This document shows, one piece after another, positions 4,695-7,890 of a stretch of DNA of 7,890 bases. Positions within the stretch are counted from its first letter, which is position 1; each line of letters begins with the position of its first letter. The DNA comes from Pedobacter sp. UBA2067. Its GTDB lineage: Bacteria > Bacteroidota > Bacteroidia > Sphingobacteriales > Sphingobacteriaceae. The translations under genes and the position numbers were made by a program. The DNA lies in contig DDAD01000003.1 in assembly GCA_002333205.1 (NCBI GenBank), forward strand, positions 11,270-19,159, written 5' to 3'. Under the pieces are notes generated by a model, which had not been told where the DNA came from, made no database searches, and saw only the letters and a list, made by a program, of their open reading frames with translations.

Positions 4695-7600
4695 TTATTT
4701 TTTAATTAACAAAATTTGTAGTTCAACGTCATCTATTACTGTTTTGTTTCCATCAACCAGGTTATCTGCTAATATAAGATCATCTGCCAGAATTTCCGAA
4801 CAAATGTATTCCTTATTTTGCGTCAGCGCTGTTGCTATCAAATCGTGTTTTTGTACTTCCACACGAATCCGGTCGGTAACTTCAAATCCAAGTTCCTTCC
4901 GCAGGTTCTGAATTCTATTGATAAGCTCTCTCGATAAACCTTCCTGTTTCAGCGCTGGCGTAATGGTCACGTCTAATGCTACGGTTAGTTTACCCATGTT
5001 GGATACCTGCCATCCAGGAATATCCTCTGCAATGATCTCCAGATCGGCAGTAGAAATCATCAAAGTCTTATCCTGAACCTTGATTTCAATCTCGCCATTT
5101 GCTTCAAGTGTATTGATGCTTTCCTGATCAAGACTGGTAATTGCTTCAGCAACTTGCTTCATGCTCTTGCCAACCTTAGGACCTAAAGCCTTGAAGTTCG
5201 GCTTGATCTTTTTGGTTATAAAACCAACAGTATCGGTAATGTACTCAATATCCTTGATGTTGGTTTCCGAAAGGATTAAATCTTTTACCAGGTCTATACG
5301 TGCAGCAAGCTGCTGATCCAGTACCGGGATTAAGATCTTTGCCAGCGGCTGGCGAACGTTGATCGCCGACTTCTTCCTTAGTCCAAGGACCATTGAAGAG
5401 ATGTTCTGTGCCAGCTCCATACGGGCGTTCAGTTCCAGGTCGATCATAGACTCATCGGCAGCTTTCCACAGCGTCAGGTGCACAGATTCTGCAGCCTGAT
5501 CTTCTGAAACCGTCAGGTTCTGGTACAACCAATCTGCGAAGAACGGCGCAATAGGCGACATCATTTGCGCAATGCTGGTTAAACAGGTATATAAAGTTTC
5601 GTAAGCTGCCTTTTTATCTGCGGTCATCTCACCTTTCCAGAAGCGGCGGCGCGATAAACGGATGTACCAGTTGCTCAGGTGTTCATCCACGAAAGTCTGG
5701 ATTGCTCTTGCAGCTCTTGTAGGTTCGTAAGTGTTAAAACTTTCGTCTACCTCTGCAACAAGCGTTTGTAAAAGCGAAAGGATCCAGCGGTCAAGCTCAC
5801 TGCGTTCCGCTACTGGTGTCTGGTTATCCTTGTCCAGTACAAACTTGTCTATGTTAGCATATAGCGCGAAGAACGAGTAAGTGTTGTATAATGTACCAAA
5901 GAACTTCCGGCGTACCTCATCCAGGCCGTCCAGGTTAAACTTCAGGTTATCCCAAGGGGATGCATTGCTGATCATGTACCAGCGGGTCGCATCAGCACTG
6001 TAAGTGGAAATGGTGCTGAATGGGTCGACACCGTTGCCAAGACGTTTAGACATCTTGTTACCATTCTTGTCCAATACCAGCCCGTTAGAAACCACGCTTT
6101 TGAATGCAACACCAGGGTTGCCTACACGTTCGTTAATGGCTTTTATCTCGTCGCTGGTTTCGCTTAACATCACCGCAATGGCGTGTAAGGTAAAGAACCA
6201 GCCACGGGTTTGATCCACACCTTCCGCGATGAAATCAGCAGGGTAGGCGTTCTCAAACGCTTCTTTATTTTCAAATGGGAAGTGCCATTGTGCATATGGC
6301 ATTGCGCCGCTGTCGAACCATACGTCAATCAGATCGGTTTCCCGTTTCATCTTGCGACCAGTAGGTGATACCAGCACCACGTCATCCACATACGGACGGT
6401 GCATGTCTTTAAGCTCGAAAGCAGCATCCATAAAACCTGCTTCAACAGATTTTTTGATCTCCTCATTCAGCTCTGCGATTGAACCGATACAAAGTTCTTC
6501 CTGCCCGTCTTCTGTACGCCAGATCGGCAATGGGGTACCCCAATATCTGGAGCGCGAAAGGTTCCAGTCTACCAGGTTCTCCAGCCAGTTTCCAAAACGA
6601 CCGGTTCCGGTAGCTTCTGGTTTCCAGTTAATCCCTTTATTCAGTTCAACAAGTTTATCCTTAACCGCTGTGGTTTTGATGAACCAGCTATCCAAAGGAT
6701 AATACAATACCGGTTTATCAGTTCTCCAGCAGTGCGGATAACTGTGTTCGTATTTCTTTACATCAAATGCTTTGTTGTCTTCCTTCAGCTTGATCGCGAT
6801 CAGCACGTCGGTTGATTTGAAATCTGCTGCATGACGTTCTTCATCGCTGTAGAACTCTTCCTTCACAAAACGACCAGCAAAGTCCGTCACTTCATCCACA
6901 AACTTGCCCTGCTTGTTCACCAAAGGCAGTTCATTACCGTAAGCATCTTTTACCATAACCGCAGGCACGCCACTTTCACGGGCAACCCGGAAATCGTCCG
7001 CACCAAATGCGGATGCAATATGCACGATACCGGTACCATCTTCCGTGGTTACGTAATCCGCAGGAATTACGCGGAAAGCTTTCTCCTTCAGTTCATCCGA
7101 AGTCACATATTCCAGTAGCTGATGATAACGCAAGCCAACGAGCTCCTTACCCGTAAATTCCGCTGCTATTTGCCAAGGGATCAGCTTGTCGCCACCTTTA
7201 TAGTTTTCAAAGGATAAACCTTGTGCATCTTTTTTGAAATGTTTGCCAACAAGATCTTTAGCCACTACCACACTTACCGGCAGGTAGGTGTAAGGATTGA
7301 AAGTTTTCACTTTCACATAGCTGATCTTTTCTCCAACAGCTAAGGCGCCGTTAGATGGTAAAGTCCAGGGCGTAGTTGTCCAGGCAATAATTGCAGTTTC
7401 TTCTGCATCATCCTCGAACAACACCGGCATCAAAGGATGTTCCTGATCTTTCTTCAGGAAGAACTGTGCGGTGATGGAAGTATCCTTAAGCATCTTGTAG
7501 GTGCCAGGCTGGTTCAGCTCATGCGAGCTAAGGCCGGTACCTGCAGCAGGTGAATAAGGTTGTATGGTATAGCCCTTGTAGATCAAACCTTTCTCATAGA

Positions 7601-7890
7601 AAGATTTTAAGATCCACCAAAGTGACTCAATGTACTCGTTCTGGTAAGTGATATACGGATTTTCAAGGTCTACCCAGTAGCCCATTTTTTCGGTCAGGTC
7701 ATTCCATACATCGGTGTACTTCATAACCTCTTCCTTACAGGCCGCATTGTATTCCTCAACGGTAATTTTCTTACCGATATCTTCCTTGGTGATGCCAAGC
7801 TTTTTCTCTACAGCAAGCTCAATTGGTAAACCGTGCGTATCCCAGCCACCTTTACGTTTTACTTGAAATCCCTTAAGGGTTTTGTAGCGA
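4695..7890 (-). CDS. ileS: Isoleucine--tRNA ligase, 5' end missing (gene runs off right edge)
   Basis: This class I synthetase charges tRNA-Ile and edits misactivated valine. The frame stays open to position 7890, giving 1064 visible residues; an internal ATG at 7722-7724 is not the start, because the 55 codons before it encode conserved sequence (KRKGGWDTHGLPIE). The HIGH motif and roughly the first 65-70 residues lie outside the window. Seen, with residues counted from the visible start: the CP1 editing domain with TTTPWTLPSN (171-180) and GTGIVHIASAFGADD (285-299), GWFFTLHAIAVML (563-575), and KMSKR (612-616, bases 6042-6056). The anticodon-binding domain follows (LDRWILSLL, NWYIRLSRRRFW). 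The C-terminal domain shows no paired cysteines, so it lacks the zinc finger of E. coli-type IleRS. KMSKR rather than KMSKS, and the overall length, point to the eukaryote-like type 2 IleRS. First visible gene of the ileS-DksA-like-lspA unit. Confidence 0.97.
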   Translation of the reverse strand, partial: RYKTLKGFQVKRKGGWDTHGLPIELAVEKKLGITKEDIGKKITVEEYNAACKEEVMKYTDVWNDLTEKMGYWVDLENPYITYQNEYIESLWWILKSFYEKGLIYKGYTIQPYSPAAGTGLSSHELNQPGTYKMLKDTSITAQFFLKKDQEHPLMPVLFEDDAEETAIIAWTTTPWTLPSNGALAVGEKISYVKVKTFNPYTYLPVSVVVAKDLVGKHFKKDAQGLSFENYKGGDKLIPWQIAAEFTGKELVGLRYHQLLEYVTSDELKEKAFRVIPADYVTTEDGTGIVHIASAFGADDFRVARESGVPAVMVKDAYGNELPLVNKQGKFVDEVTDFAGRFVKEEFYSDEERHAADFKSTDVLIAIKLKEDNKAFDVKKYEHSYPHCWRTDKPVLYYPLDSWFIKTTAVKDKLVELNKGINWKPEATGTGRFGNWLENLVDWNLSRSRYWGTPLPIWRTEDGQEELCIGSIAELNEEIKKSVEAGFMDAAFELKDMHRPYVDDVVLVSPTGRKMKRETDLIDVWFDSGAMPYAQWHFPFENKEAFENAYPADFIAEGVDQTRGWFFTLHAIAVMLSETSDEIKAINERVGNPGVAFKSVVSNGLVLDKNGNKMSKRLGNGVDPFSTISTYSADATRWYMISNASPWDNLKFNLDGLDEVRRKFFGTLYNTYSFFALYANIDKFVLDKDNQTPVAERSELDRWILSLLQTLVAEVDESFNTYEPTRAARAIQTFVDEHLSNWYIRLSRRRFWKGEMTADKKAAYETLYTCLTSIAQMMSPIAPFFADWLYQNLTVSEDQAAESVHLTLWKAADESMIDLELNARMELAQNISSMVLGLRKKSAINVRQPLAKILIPVLDQQLAARIDLVKDLILSETNIKDIEYITDTVGFITKKIKPNFKALGPKVGKSMKQVAEAITSLDQESINTLEANGEIEIKVQDKTLMISTADLEIIAEDIPGWQVSNMGKLTVALDVTITPALKQEGLSRELINRIQNLRKELGFEVTDRIRVEVQKHDLIATALTQNKEYICSEILADDLILADNLVDGNKTVIDDVELQILLIKK

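Noticed and set aside
6004..7118. Plus-strand open frames at 6004-6213, 6352-6702 and 6831-7118
   Set aside because: They are antisense to well-conserved parts of ileS, including the KMSKR region.
7722..7724. ATG in ileS as the translation start (1009-residue product)
   Set aside because: The frame stays open to the right edge and the 55 codons before this ATG encode conserved IleRS sequence (GGWDTHGLPIE), so the ATG is internal and the gene is partial.

Overview
The window looks like ordinary chromosomal housekeeping DNA from a Bacteroidota bacterium, most likely Sphingobacteriales or Chitinophagales (Pedobacter/Mucilaginibacter/Chitinophaga-like). The grounds are: protein sequences typical of that phylum (serS, ileS, lspA, SIMPL protein); gene starts preceded by A-rich leaders without a Shine-Dalgarno sequence; a perfect Bacteroidota -7 element (TAnnTTTG) in front of serS; and the gene order ileS - TraR/DksA-like - lspA, which I recall as common in the phylum. 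The exact genus is a guess. I see no tRNA, rRNA, CRISPR array, insertion sequence or phage gene.

Layout, left to right. Positions 1-328 (minus) hold the 5' part of a bacterial PH-domain protein gene whose 3' end is outside the window. It follows rsmI (334-1059, minus) with a gap of 5 bases. rsmI starts at TTG and is divergent from serS (1094-2365, plus) across only 34 bases. serS ends at a strong bidirectional hairpin terminator (2380-2416) shared with a convergent small gene (2430-2738, minus) for an exported or membrane protein of 102 residues. Upstream of that gene is a 208-base non-coding stretch (2739-2946) with two adjacent hairpins: a nested imperfect one (2804-2844) and a perfect 24-base palindrome (2851-2874), the latter probably the terminator of the next gene. 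Then come, all minus, a secreted SIMPL-domain protein (2947-3645), lspA (3705-4307), a TraR/DksA-like regulator with a degenerate zinc finger (4307-4690), and ileS (4695 to beyond the right edge), whose 5' end is missing.

How they work together: rsmI (16S rRNA methylation), serS and ileS (tRNA charging) serve translation. lspA completes lipoprotein maturation in the inner membrane. ileS, the DksA-like gene and lspA are packed with a 4-base gap and a TAATG overlap and almost certainly form one transcript read right to left; the SIMPL gene, 59 bases further on with no obvious terminator between, may be its last member. I do not see a novel multi-gene system. The points most worth a second look are the DksA-like protein that kept one of four zinc cysteines, the small signal-peptide/C-terminal-anchor protein, and the structured non-coding stretch upstream of it.
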